Assembly (NCBI RefSeq): GCF_014202075.1
Contig: NZ_JACHFZ010000004.1
Location: forward strand, 248,001 to 312,000
DNA from: Brevundimonas basaltis
GTDB lineage: Bacteria > Pseudomonadota > Alphaproteobacteria > Caulobacterales > Caulobacteraceae
Length of the DNA: 64,000 nucleotides
Direction: 5' to 3'
Shown here: piece after piece, positions 52,207 to 60,751 of the stretch
Numbering within the stretch: position 1 is the stretch's first letter
Layout of the letters: each line of letters begins with the position of its first letter
Position numbers and translations under genes: made by a program
Notes under the pieces: model-generated
Seen by the model: the letters and a program-made list of their open reading frames with translations, nothing else
Told to the model about the DNA's origin: nothing
Databases searched by the model: none

Positions 52207-54215
52207 TCCAGGACGTTCCGCCCGACCTCCCCGAAGTCGTCGTCACCGGCGCTCGCCTGCCGCCCGCCGCCGGCGAGGCCGCCTTCTCCGTCATCCGCCT
52301 CGACGACGCCGACCTGCGAGACCAGAAGCGCCTGGACGAGGCCCTGGCGACCGTGCCCGCCGTCTCCCTGTTCCGCCGCACCTCCAGCCTCGCAGCCAAT
52401 CCGACGACGCAGGGGATATCCCTGCGCGCCATCGCGCCATCGGGCGCCGGCCGCACGCTTGTCACCCTCGACGGCGTGCCTCTGAACGATCCGTTCGGCG
52501 GCTGGGTGATCTGGTCGCAGGTTCCGACCGAGAGCCTGTCCGGCCTCGACCTCATCCGTGGCTCGGGCGCGGGCTCCTACGGTGCGGGAGCCCTGACTGG
52601 GGTCATCCAGCTGCGCGAACGAGATCAGGGATCGGTGCTGGACGCCTCGGTTTCGGAACGCGGCGGCGCCCGCGTCGGCGCGTCCGGCGTGACAGACTTC
52701 GGCCCCGTCCGCCTCGTCGCCTCAGGCCTCTACGAGACCAGCGAGGGCTACGTCCCCGTGCGTGGCCGCGACGCCGGCGCCGCCGACCAGCCTCTGGATC
52801 TGAAGGTCCGCGCCGCCGCCCTGCGCGCCGACGTTCCGCTGGGCGAGGCCGCCCTGTCCGTCCGCGCCGCCGCTTTCGAGGAAGAGCGGGGCTCGGGCGT
52901 GGAGAACAGCCGCGCCTCGGCAAGCGGCGCCGTCCTGTCGGCGACCGCCGCGCTTCGACCGCGTGCCGAACGCCCCGGCTGGCGGCTTCAGACCTGGCGA
53001 CGCGAGAGCGATCTGTCCAACACCTTCGTCGCCGTGGCGGACGACCGGTCTTCCGCCCGCCCCGCCGCCTCGCAGGACGAGACCCCGGCCACCGGCTGGG
53101 GCGCCAACGCCGCCGTGCGCGGGGTCAGCTCGCGCGGCGACGCCCGCCTCGAATGGGAGCTGGGCGCAGACGCCCGCTTCAACGAGGGCGAGACCCGCGA
53201 GCGTTTTCGCAATCTTGGCGCCGGCTTCACCCGAAGCCGCGTCGCCGGTGGCGAGAATTCGGTTGTGGGCGTCTATGCGGAAGGCTCCTGGCGCTCCGGC
53301 TCGTGGCTGGCCGCGGGCGGCCTGCGCTGGGACGCCTGGTCGACCAGCGAGGGACGCCGCCTTGAACGCGATCTCGCCACCGGCCTGCCGACGCTCGACG
53401 AAGGCGATCCCGACCGATCGGACGAGGTGGTCAGCGCCCGCCTCGCCGTCCGCCACGAGATCGCCGCCGGACAGGCCCTGCGCCTCGCCGCCTACAGCGG
53501 CTTCCGCCCCGCCACCCTCAACGAACTGCACCGCCCGTTCCGCGTCGGCAACGACATCACCGAGGCCAACGCCGCCCTGGAGCCGGAACGTCTCGCCGGG
53601 ATCGAGACCGGCTGGGCGTGGACCGGCGACCGCGCCGCCCTGGCCGCCACGGCCTTCTGGAACCGGATCGACGACGCCATCGTCAACGTCACCATCGGCC
53701 AGGGTCCCGGCGTCTTTCCCCGCGCCGGCTTCGTCCCGGCTGGCGGGGTGCTGCGCCAGCGGATGAACGCCGGGACCATCGAGGCGACCGGGCTGGAGAT
53801 CGACGGGCGCTTCGACCTGTCCCCGGTCCTGTCGCTCCGGGCCGCCCTCTCCGCAACCGACGCCCGGGTCGACGGCGGCGCTACAGCCCCGCAGTTGACC
53901 GGCCTGCGTCCCGCCCAGGCCCCGATCTGGAGCGCTGTCGCCGGACTGGACTGGCGCCCCCTCGACCGCCTGGTCCTCGCCGCCGATCTACGTTGGGAAA
54001 GCCGCCGCTTCGACGACGACCTGAACAGCCGCGTGCTCGCCGCCTCCGCCACCGTCGATCTTCGCGCCGACTGGAGTCTGACGCCCTCGGCCACCGCCTG
54101 GCTGGCCGCCCGTAACCTGTTCGATGCGGAGGTCGAGGTGGCCGAGGCCGGCACGGGCGTCGCCGGCTACGGTCCGCCCCGAACCCTCAGCGTGGGCGTC
54201 CGACTGACGCGCTGA
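52203..54215 (+). CDS. TonB-dependent receptor lacking an evident signal peptide
   Basis: A 670-aa receptor. The frame starts (ATG 52203 overlapping the mpl stop) at [20 protein letters not shown], which is directly the TonB box. The plug has [20 protein letters not shown] and [20 protein letters not shown], and the barrel ends in VGVRLTR. No signal peptide precedes it in this frame, which is Arg-rich upstream. It begins a run of same-strand genes for flavin-linked redox proteins, so a metal or siderophore ligand is likely. Confidence 0.86.
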   Translation: MIQDVPPDLPEVVVTGARLPPAAGEAAFSVIRLDDADLRDQKRLDEALATVPAVSLFRRTSSLAANPTTQGISLRAIAPSGAGRTLVTLDGVPLNDPFGGWVIWSQVPTESLSGLDLIRGSGAGSYGAGALTGVIQLRERDQGSVLDASVSERGGARVGASGVTDFGPVRLVASGLYETSEGYVPVRGRDAGAADQPLDLKVRAAALRADVPLGEAALSVRAAAFEEERGSGVENSRASASGAVLSATAALRPRAERPGWRLQTWRRESDLSNTFVAVADDRSSARPAASQDETPATGWGANAAVRGVSSRGDARLEWELGADARFNEGETRERFRNLGAGFTRSRVAGGENSVVGVYAEGSWRSGSWLAAGGLRWDAWSTSEGRRLERDLATGLPTLDEGDPDRSDEVVSARLAVRHEIAAGQALRLAAYSGFRPATLNELHRPFRVGNDITEANAALEPERLAGIETGWAWTGDRAALAATAFWNRIDDAIVNVTIGQGPGVFPRAGFVPAGGVLRQRMNAGTIEATGLEIDGRFDLSPVLSLRAALSATDARVDGGATAPQLTGLRPAQAPIWSAVAGLDWRPLDRLVLAADLRWESRRFDDDLNSRVLAASATVDLRADWSLTPSATAWLAARNLFDAEVEVAEAGTGVAGYGPPRTLSVGVRLTR

Positions 54216-54232
54216 CTCCGGCGCCACCGCTA

Positions 54233-54249
54233 TTGCAAACCGTTCGCAA
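54233..54249. promoter_or_regulatory. Fur/Mur-box-like palindrome upstream of the PepSY gene
   Basis: On the minus strand the site reads TTGCGAACGGTTTGCAA: 8-bp arms with one mismatch around a central G. TTGC-N9-GCAA resembles alphaproteobacterial Fur/Mur-type sites (TGC...GCA core). It ends 18 bases before the GTG of the PepSY gene. Supports metal control of the locus. Confidence 0.5.
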
Positions 54250-54267
54250 GTTCGGCACAAGCCGGAG

Positions 54268-54918
54268 GTGACCGACGCCGCCCCGCCCGCCCGGCCTCCC
54301 AAGGCCCTGAACCCCAGACGGTCGTTCTGGCTGAAACAGCTGCACCAGTGGCACTGGATTTCGGCCGCGCTGAGCCTGATCGGCCTGCTGCTGTTCGCGG
54401 TCACCGGCATCACCCTGAACCACGCCGCCGACATCCCCGCAGAGCCGGTCACGGTCGAGCGGACCGCGACCTTGCCCGCTCCGTTGCTGGAGCGGCTGAC
54501 GGCCTTCCCCGACGAGACGACCGACCCGGTCCCCGACGCCGTCGCCCGCTGGGCTTCTGGGTCGCTCGAGGTTCGGATCGCCGGCCGACCCACCGAGACC
54601 ACCGCCGAGGAAATCTACGTCTCCCTGCCCGAGCCCGGCGGCGACGGCTGGCTGACCATCGACCGGGCCACCGGCGAGGCCCTGCGCGAACGCACCACGC
54701 GCGGCTGGATCGCCTGGCTCAACGACCTGCACAAGGGCCGCGACACCGGCCCGGTCTGGTACTGGTTCATCGACGTCTTCGCCGTCGCCTGCATCGTCTT
54801 CGCGGCCACCGGCTTCGCCCTGACCTGGATGCACGCGCGCCAGCGCCCCTCGACCTGGCCATTGCTCGGTCTTGGCCTGCTGATCCCCGTTCTCATCGCC
54901 CTGCTCTTCATCCACTGA
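54268..54918 (+). CDS. PepSY-associated transmembrane protein
   Basis: A 216-aa inner-membrane protein. LKQLHQWHWISAALSLIGLL (His26, His29), GITLNHAAD (His52), the periplasmic PepSY-like domain (TAEEIYVSLPEPGGDGWLTI), then WLNDLHKGRDTGPVWYWFID and a last helix pair. PepSY-TM proteins with conserved helix histidines are proposed to carry electrons across the membrane, perhaps through haem. The GTG start has GGAGG 5 bases upstream. First of five genes with DUF2271, DUF4198, ApbE and a flavoprotein. Confidence 0.87.
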   Translation: MTDAAPPARPPKALNPRRSFWLKQLHQWHWISAALSLIGLLLFAVTGITLNHAADIPAEPVTVERTATLPAPLLERLTAFPDETTDPVPDAVARWASGSLEVRIAGRPTETTAEEIYVSLPEPGGDGWLTIDRATGEALRERTTRGWIAWLNDLHKGRDTGPVWYWFIDVFAVACIVFAATGFALTWMHARQRPSTWPLLGLGLLIPVLIALLFIH

Positions 54919-54935
54919 TCCCGCCCGAGTGTTCC

Positions 54936-55439
54936 ATGCGTAAGCTCACCCTCGCCGCCACCGCCCTTGCCGGTTCCGTCGCCGGGCCCGCCCTCGCCGC
55001 CGACATCAATGTTTCGGTCGAAATCCCGCGCCTGTCGGTCGCCGCCTACCATCGCCCCTATGTCGCGGTGTGGATCGAGCGGCCGGACAGCACCGCCGTC
55101 CGCACCCTCGCCGTCTGGTACGAGGTCTCAAACGTCGCCGAGGGCAAGGACTGGCTCAAGGACATGCGCACCTGGTGGCGTCGCGGCGGCCGCTCGATGA
55201 CCCTGCCCGCCGACGGCGTCTCCAGCGCCACCAAGGCCCCGGGCCGTCACACCGTCAGCATTCCCGGCGCGCGCCTCTCCAGCCTGCCCGCCGGCGACTA
55301 TGTGATGGTCGTCGAGGCGGCCCGCGAACTCGGCGGCCGCGAGACGGTCCGCGTGCCCTTCCGCTGGGGCGCCGCCAACACCGCCCGGGCCTCGGGCTCC
55401 AGTGAACTCGGCGCCGTCAGCGTCGCCGTCACCCGCTAA
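54936..55439 (+). CDS. DUF2271 periplasmic protein with ApbE-type flavinylation motif
   Basis: A 167-aa exported protein (signal MRKLTLAATALAGSVAGPAL, AA). The mature protein is a DUF2271 domain: VAAYHRPYVAVWIERPDSTA, DWLKDMRTWWRRGGRSMTLP. It contains ADGVSSATKAPG: the D-G-x-S/T-S/G-A-T pattern at which ApbE attaches FMN through phosphoester to Thr, here Thr99. The ApbE gene lies two genes downstream. I infer covalent FMN on Thr99 and a role as a periplasmic electron carrier. Confidence 0.88.
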   Translation: MRKLTLAATALAGSVAGPALAADINVSVEIPRLSVAAYHRPYVAVWIERPDSTAVRTLAVWYEVSNVAEGKDWLKDMRTWWRRGGRSMTLPADGVSSATKAPGRHTVSIPGARLSSLPAGDYVMVVEAARELGGRETVRVPFRWGAANTARASGSSELGAVSVAVTR

Positions 55440-55450
55440 GGATCGTCGCC

Positions 55451-56251
55451 ATGAAGAAATCCCTCGCCCTGATCGCGGCCGTCGCGGCCCTTGCCCTGCC
55501 GATGTCGGCCCAGGCTCACCGCGCCTGGCTGGCCCCAACCGCAACCGTGCTGTCCGGCGCGGACGCCTGGGTCGGCTTCGACGCCGGCATGTCCAACGGC
55601 GTCTTCATTCCCGATCACGCCGCGATGAACCTTGCGGGTCTCGTCATCACCGCCCCGGACGGCTCGACCGCCCAGGCCGAGAACATGATGCGGTCGCGCT
55701 ACCGCTCGACCTTCGACCTGCACCTGACCCAGCCCGGCACCTGGAAGGTCGCCAATGTCTCGAGCGGCGTCACAGCCACCTACAAACTCGACGGCGAAGA
55801 GAAGCGCTGGCGCGGCCAGGTCGCGGAATTCCCCGGCGCCATCCCGGCCGGGGCCACCGATGTGGTCGCCACCCGCACCTCGAACCGGATCGAGACCTTC
55901 GTCACCCTCGGCGCACCGACCGACAGCGTCTTCACCAACCCGGCCGACGGCCTGGCGCTGATCCCGATCACCCACCCGAACGACCTGGCGGCGGGCGAGG
56001 CGGCGACGTTCAAGCTGTCGATCGACGGAGCCGCCGCTTCCGACGTCGAGGTCACAATCGCCCGCGGCGGCACGCGCTACCGCGACAATCCGGACGAGAT
56101 GACCGTCACCACCGGGGCCGACGGCGCCTTCACCGTCGCCTGGCCCGAGCCCGGCATGTACTGGCTCAACGCCACGGTCCGCACCCCGGCCGAGGGCGCG
56201 ACCATCGCCGCCAGCGCCCAGTACGTCGCCGTCATGGAAGTCCTCCCCTGA
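55451..56251 (+). CDS. DUF4198 periplasmic protein
   Basis: A 266-aa exported protein with signal MKKSLALIAAVAALALPMSA, then QAHRAWLAPTATVLSG, the standard DUF4198 start (mature His at the N-terminus). A second beta domain (FKLSIDGAAASDVEVTIARG, and MYWLNATVRTPAEG) follows. Members are linked to metal transport and redox loci, and N-terminal His may bind metal. It sits 11 bp after the DUF2271 gene, before apbE. Confidence 0.87.
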   Translation: MKKSLALIAAVAALALPMSAQAHRAWLAPTATVLSGADAWVGFDAGMSNGVFIPDHAAMNLAGLVITAPDGSTAQAENMMRSRYRSTFDLHLTQPGTWKVANVSSGVTATYKLDGEEKRWRGQVAEFPGAIPAGATDVVATRTSNRIETFVTLGAPTDSVFTNPADGLALIPITHPNDLAAGEAATFKLSIDGAAASDVEVTIARGGTRYRDNPDEMTVTTGADGAFTVAWPEPGMYWLNATVRTPAEGATIAASAQYVAVMEVLP

Positions 56252-57345
56252 CCGACAACCCTTCCGCACCGAACCGGTCCGGCCCGCCGCCCGTGGTGAT
56301 CGGCGAGGCAGGACCACGCGCGGCCAACCGGGTGCTGATCCCGACCCATGGCAGGGTCCCGGTCCGCCCGCCCCAGGACTTCATCTGGGATTTCGCCGGC
56401 GAGACCATGGGCACGACCTGGGCGGTGCGCCTCGTGCCGCCGCCCGGCGTCACCCGCGCCGCCTTCCAGTCGGCCATCGAGGACGAGCTGAACCGGATCA
56501 TCCTGCTGTTCAGCCATTGGGAGCCGCGCTCGGAACTGTCGCGCCTCAACGCCGCGCCGCCCGGCTTCTGGGCCGTGTCCGAGCCGTTCTGGACCCTGCT
56601 CAACGCCGCCCTCGATCTCGCGGACGACACCAATGGGGCGGTCGATCCGACCCTCGGCGCCCTGGTCAACCTGTGGGGCTTCGGCCCGCCCGGGCCGCGC
56701 CCGCTGGACGCCTTCGGCAAGGGGTACACCGTCCCCTTCGAGGAGGAGATCGCCGCCGCCAGGGCCCTGTCCGGCTGGGGTCGGCTGCGCCTCAACCGCG
56801 ACGCACGGGCGGTCCAGCAGCTCGGCGGGGTCAAGCTCGACTTGTCGGGCATCGCCAAGGGCCACGCCGTCGACAAGGTCTCGGAGCGGCTGACCTCGAT
56901 GGACGCGACCCACCATCTGGTCGAGATCGGCGGCGAACTGCGTGGCGCCGGGGTCAAGCCTGACGCCCGTCCGTGGTGGACCGACCTGCAACAGGCGCCC
57001 GGCGCCCCCGGCCCCCGCACCGTCGCCGCCCTCTTCGACATGGCCGTAGCCACCTCGGGCGATTGGGTCAGAAACTACGAGGTCTATGGCAAGCGCTACA
57101 GCCACACCCTCGACGGTCGCACCGGCCGTCCGGTCGACAACGGCGTCGCCTCGGTCACCGTCCTCGCCGAGACGGCCATGTACGCCGACGCCATGGCCAC
57201 GGCCCTGACCGTCATGGGCGCCGAGGAAGGTCCGGCCTTCGCCGAGGCCATGAACATCGCCGCCGCCTTCGTCGTACGCGGCGAGAGCGGCCTGACCGAG
57301 ACCGTCACCCCCGCCTTCTCCGCCATGTTGTCAGAGGGCGCGTGA
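56248..57345 (+). CDS. apbE: FAD:protein FMN transferase (ApbE)
   Basis: A 365-aa flavin transferase. ETMGTTWAVRLVPPPG, NAALDLADDTNGAVDPTLGA, LDLSGIAKGHAVDKVSERL and TSGDWVRNYEVYGKRYSHTL are the conserved ApbE blocks. It attaches FMN from FAD to Thr in extracytoplasmic targets. The start is unsettled: CTG at 56248 overlaps the DUF4198 stop and has GGAAG upstream; GTG at 56293 is the alternative. No clear signal peptide or lipobox is visible, which is odd for a periplasmic enzyme. Confidence 0.87.
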   Translation: MTDNPSAPNRSGPPPVVIGEAGPRAANRVLIPTHGRVPVRPPQDFIWDFAGETMGTTWAVRLVPPPGVTRAAFQSAIEDELNRIILLFSHWEPRSELSRLNAAPPGFWAVSEPFWTLLNAALDLADDTNGAVDPTLGALVNLWGFGPPGPRPLDAFGKGYTVPFEEEIAAARALSGWGRLRLNRDARAVQQLGGVKLDLSGIAKGHAVDKVSERLTSMDATHHLVEIGGELRGAGVKPDARPWWTDLQQAPGAPGPRTVAALFDMAVATSGDWVRNYEVYGKRYSHTLDGRTGRPVDNGVASVTVLAETAMYADAMATALTVMGAEEGPAFAEAMNIAAAFVVRGESGLTETVTPAFSAMLSEGA

Positions 57346-58706
57346 CCGCCGATCCGATCCGCTGGCTGTGGGCTGCCGCCGCCGTGGTGCTCTGGATGCT
57401 GATCGTCGCGGTCGTCGCCTGGCGCCGCGAGCAGTCCCGCCGCTCCGCCCGGGAGCAGGCCGCCGCCCTCGTTCCGGCCGGGGATGCGAACGCCCTGCTC
57501 GTCGCCTTCGCCAGCCAGACCGGCCAGGCCGAGGAACTGGCCTGGATGACCGCCTCCAGCCTGTCGGAAGCCGGCGTTCCCGCCCGCGTCGTTCCGCTCG
57601 GCGATCTCGAGCCGGCGCAGCTCAGGGCCGCTGGGCGGGTGCTGATCATCGCCTCGACCACTGGCGAGGGCGACGGGCCGGACGCCGTCTCGTGGTTCTC
57701 CCGCCAATACATGACCGCGCCCGCCGACCTCGCTGGCCTGTCCTTCGCCCTGCTCGCCCTCGGCGACCGCACCTACGCCGACTTCTGCGGTTTCGGCCGG
57801 GCGCTCGACAGCTGGCTCCAGCGCTCGGGCGCGACGCCCCTGTTCGACAGGGTCGAGGTCGACAACAGCGACCCCGGCGCCATCCGCCACTGGCAGCACC
57901 AGCTGGGCGTGGTCACCGGCCACGCCGTGCAGGCCGACTGGACCCCGCCGGCTTTCGACCGCTGGCGTCTGGTGCACCGCAAACATCTCAACCCCGGCAG
58001 CCCCGGCGGCGCGGCGTGGCTGCTGGCTTTCGAGCCGGTCGGGCACACGCCGGACTGGGTCGCCGGCGACATCGCCGAGATCGGCCTGCCCGGCGCGCCC
58101 TCCTCCGGCAGCCGGGAGTACTCTGTCGCCTCCCTGCCCTCCGACGGCCGGGTCGAGTTCATCGTCCGTCTGATGACACGGCCGGACGGCTCGCCCGGCC
58201 TCGCCTCCGGCTGGCTGACGCGCGACCTCGCCCTTGGTGAGCCGGTCGACATGCGCGTCCGCACCAATCGCAGCTTCCACGGCCCGCCGCCGGAGACGCC
58301 GCTGATCCTGGTCGGCAACGGCACCGGCCTGGCCGGCCTCCGCGCCCACTGGCGCGCCCGGGCCGGCGCGGCGCACGGCGGCGCCTGGCTGATGTTCGGG
58401 GAGCGCACCTCGGCCCACGACGCCTTCCTCGACGCGGAGCTTCGAACCGCACTCGCTTCTGGCGAACTGACCCGCCTCGACCGTGCCTTCTCGCGTGATC
58501 CCGGCGACGGTCGCTACGTCCAGAAATTGATCGAACAGAACGCGGACGAACTCGCCGCCTGGATCGACCGGGGCGCCGTCATCCTCGTCTGCGGCAGTCT
58601 CGAAGGCATGTCGGCCGGGGTCCACGCGGCGCTTGAAGCCGCACTCGGCGCCGAACGGGTGCTGGAGCTGTCGGAGACCGGCCGCTACCGCCGCGACGTT
58701 TACTAG
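57342..58706 (+). CDS. Sulfite-reductase-type flavoprotein (flavodoxin + FNR domains), membrane-anchored
   Basis: A 454-aa protein. An N-terminal helix (RWLWAAAAVVLWMLIVAVVA) anchors it. A flavodoxin-like FMN domain follows (LLVAFASQTGQAEELAWM, ASTTGEGDGPDA), then an FAD/NAD(P)H domain with SREYSVAS, LVGNGTGLAGLRAHW and CGSLEGMSAGVHAAL. It should draw electrons from NADPH in the cytoplasm. Its GTG overlaps the apbE stop. Predicted electron donor to the PepSY/DUF2271 chain. Confidence 0.92.
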   Translation: MTADPIRWLWAAAAVVLWMLIVAVVAWRREQSRRSAREQAAALVPAGDANALLVAFASQTGQAEELAWMTASSLSEAGVPARVVPLGDLEPAQLRAAGRVLIIASTTGEGDGPDAVSWFSRQYMTAPADLAGLSFALLALGDRTYADFCGFGRALDSWLQRSGATPLFDRVEVDNSDPGAIRHWQHQLGVVTGHAVQADWTPPAFDRWRLVHRKHLNPGSPGGAAWLLAFEPVGHTPDWVAGDIAEIGLPGAPSSGSREYSVASLPSDGRVEFIVRLMTRPDGSPGLASGWLTRDLALGEPVDMRVRTNRSFHGPPPETPLILVGNGTGLAGLRAHWRARAGAAHGGAWLMFGERTSAHDAFLDAELRTALASGELTRLDRAFSRDPGDGRYVQKLIEQNADELAAWIDRGAVILVCGSLEGMSAGVHAALEAALGAERVLELSETGRYRRDVY

Positions 58707-58737
58707 CTCTCCGGGGCCGGCCCCGACCTCCGAGATG

Positions 58738-59073
58738 TCAGCGGGTGACGACGTCCCGCCGCATCGGCGCCAGCTTTGCCAGGAACCGGTTCTGGGTGTG
58801 GAAGGGCACGCCCTCCTCGTCCATCGCGGCCTGCAGATGCTCGACCAGCGCGCCCATGTCGGCGGGCTGCAGGCCGATATCGGCGTGGGCGTCCCGCATC
58901 GACCGGCCCGTATAGGCGCACGGACCATTCAGCAGATAGCAGAACTGCTCCTTCAGCGTCCGGCGCAGCCGGACCATGTCCGTCGCCGCGAAGATTCCCG
59001 CGATGCGCGGATCCGAGACCGACCGGTCCAGCATGCCATCGACGCCGGCCTGTCCGTGAAACGCCTCAAACAT
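58738..59073 (-). CDS. Truncated haemoglobin, group 1
   Basis: A 111-aa 2-on-2 globin. MFEAFHGQAGVDGMLDRSVS aligns with the family start, and the proximal haem ligand is His63 in MRDAHADIG. LKEQFCYLLNGPCAYTGRSM is the E-F region. I use the ATG at 59073, since the family begins there; GTG 59118 would add 15 residues. The FAD reductase gene lies 72 bp upstream on the same strand. Probably binds O2 or NO. Confidence 0.87.
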   Translation of the reverse strand: MFEAFHGQAGVDGMLDRSVSDPRIAGIFAATDMVRLRRTLKEQFCYLLNGPCAYTGRSMRDAHADIGLQPADMGALVEHLQAAMDEEGVPFHTQNRFLAKLAPMRRDVVTR

Positions 59074-59144
59074 TCCCGCGCCCGCGAAGGGCACGGCGCC
59101 GGCCTTGACGGCGGTCACGACATAGGGTCCGCCCGCGTCGAGGC

Positions 59145-60353
59145 CTAACCCGCCGCCACCGCCTTCATTGTCACCGCCGGATCGGCCAGCCGGCACGGAT
59201 TCACGGCTGTCCCCCGGCCGATCATCTGCCGACCGGCCATGAACTCGGCGGGGGCGTTGACCGCCTCGACGCAGACGATCCGCTCTCCCGCCAGATGGAA
59301 GACTGCGAACGACCCCGCCGCCGGATCGCCGCGCAGCACCTGTCGGTCGGCCCCCGCCGGCAGGCCGGCGATCTGCAGCTTGACGTCATACTGATCCGAC
59401 CAGAACCACGGGACCTCAGGCGCCGGCGCTGGCCGCCCGGCGATGGACGCCGCCGCCTGTTTGGCCTGCTCCAGCGCATTGGGGACGCTCTCGAGCCGCT
59501 GCCTCAGCCCGCCATGCGCCGGGATCGGCCGGAAGGTCACGTCGCCGACGGCCCAGATGGACGCGTCCGAAGTCCGCGCCGCCTCATCGACGATCACGCC
59601 GTTTTCGCAGGTCAGGCCCGCCGATCGGGCCAGCTGATCGCAGGCCTGGGCGCCCACCCCGACCAGCACCGCCTCCGCCTCGATCAGCCGCCCATCGCCC
59701 AACCGCACCCCGCCGTCCTCGAAGGCCGTCACCTCGGCCGAGGTCAGCACCTCGACGCCGTGCTCCCGGTGATAGCGGGTGAAGAAATCCGACAGGGCCT
59801 CCGACGCCACGCGCGCCAGCACCCGGTCCATCCGCTCGATGATGACGGCTTCAGCCCCCAGCGCCCGCGCCGAGGCCGCCGCCTCCAGCCCGACATAGCC
59901 GCCGCCGACCACCGCCAGCCGCTTCCCCGGCCCCAGCGCCGCCTTCAGCCGCTCCGCATCGGCCAGCGTGCGCAGCTCCAGCAGATCCGGCCGGTTGGCC
60001 CCTGGAAGGCTCAGCTTCCGCGCCGTCGATCCGGTGGCCAGGATCAGGGCGTCGTAGGTCTCGACCGTCCCGTTCGCGAACGTCACGGTCTTGGCTGCGG
60101 GGTCTATCGCCCTGGCCGTCACGCCGAGCCGCAGTTCGATCTCCTGTTCAGCGTAGAAACTCTCCGGGCGCAGCAACAGCGCCTCCAGATCGGCCTCGCC
60201 CTTCAGCCACGCCTTCGACAGCGGCGGCCGCTGATAGGGCGGCGCCGGCTCCTCGCCCGCGAGCACGATCGGCCCCTCGTGCCCGTACTGGCGCAGCAAG
60301 GCCGCCGCCGTCCCGCCCGCGTGTCCCGCGCCGATGATCAGAACCTTGCTCAT
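59145..60353 (-). CDS. FAD-dependent ferredoxin/rubredoxin-type NAD(P) reductase
   Basis: A 402-aa flavoenzyme with FAD motif VLIIGAGHAGGTAA, second dinucleotide motif LAVVGGGYVGLEAAASARAL, IWAVGDVTF and a C-terminal reductase domain (PWFWSDQYDVKLQIAGLPAG). Such enzymes reduce ferredoxins of P450 and dioxygenase systems. The adjacent haemoglobin makes it a possible globin reductase. It is divergent from yerC. Confidence 0.9.
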   Translation of the reverse strand: MSKVLIIGAGHAGGTAAALLRQYGHEGPIVLAGEEPAPPYQRPPLSKAWLKGEADLEALLLRPESFYAEQEIELRLGVTARAIDPAAKTVTFANGTVETYDALILATGSTARKLSLPGANRPDLLELRTLADAERLKAALGPGKRLAVVGGGYVGLEAAASARALGAEAVIIERMDRVLARVASEALSDFFTRYHREHGVEVLTSAEVTAFEDGGVRLGDGRLIEAEAVLVGVGAQACDQLARSAGLTCENGVIVDEAARTSDASIWAVGDVTFRPIPAHGGLRQRLESVPNALEQAKQAAASIAGRPAPAPEVPWFWSDQYDVKLQIAGLPAGADRQVLRGDPAAGSFAVFHLAGERIVCVEAVNAPAEFMAGRQMIGRGTAVNPCRLADPAVTMKAVAAG

Positions 60354-60396
60354 GGGATGCAGATAGAGGGGCGAGGGGCGAGGGTCGAGAGCCCCT

Positions 60397-60432
60397 TGAC
60401 CGTTCCACTGTTACAGCATAGTGGAACGGTCA
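60397..60432. promoter_or_regulatory. Perfect 13-bp inverted repeat overlapping the yerC start
   Basis: TGACCGTTCCACT (60397-60409) and AGTGGAACGGTCA (60420-60432) are exact complements with a 10-base spacer. The right arm ends on the A of the yerC ATG. Best explained as an operator, probably for the TrpR-like YerC protein itself, controlling the his genes; an mRNA hairpin hiding the start is the alternative. Confidence 0.78.
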
Positions 60433-60743
60433 TGACTGACACCCTCCCCCGCAACGCCGCCGCCACGGCGCGCAGCCGCGTCGCTCTCTACGACGCCCTG
60501 CTGTCGCTGAAGTCGCGTGACGAGGTCGACGCCTTCCTCGCCGACCTGTGCACCCCGGCCGAGGTGCGCGCCTTCGCCGAGCGATGGGAGGTCGCCCGCC
60601 TGCTGGACGCCGGGGGCCGCTCGTATCGGGACATCGCCGCCGAGGCCCAGGCCAGCCCGACCACGGTCGTGCGGGTCGCCCGCTTCCTCAAGGAAATGCC
60701 GCACCAGGGCTACCGCCTCGTGCTGGACCGCCTCAAAGACTGA
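60432..60743 (+). CDS. yerC: TrpR-like regulator, YerC/YecD family
   Basis: A 103-aa protein of the Trp-repressor superfamily. LYDALLSLKSRDEVDAFLAD, CTPAEVRAFAERWEVARLLD and the helix-turn-helix GRSYRDIAAEAQASPTTVVR VARF match YerC/YecD proteins. It is followed after 8 bp by hisG, and family members often sit with his or trp genes. Likely an amino-acid-responsive repressor of its own operon. A perfect inverted repeat covers its start. Confidence 0.9.
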   Translation: MTDTLPRNAAATARSRVALYDALLSLKSRDEVDAFLADLCTPAEVRAFAERWEVARLLDAGGRSYRDIAAEAQASPTTVVRVARFLKEMPHQGYRLVLDRLKD

Positions 60744-60751
60744 GCAAAATC

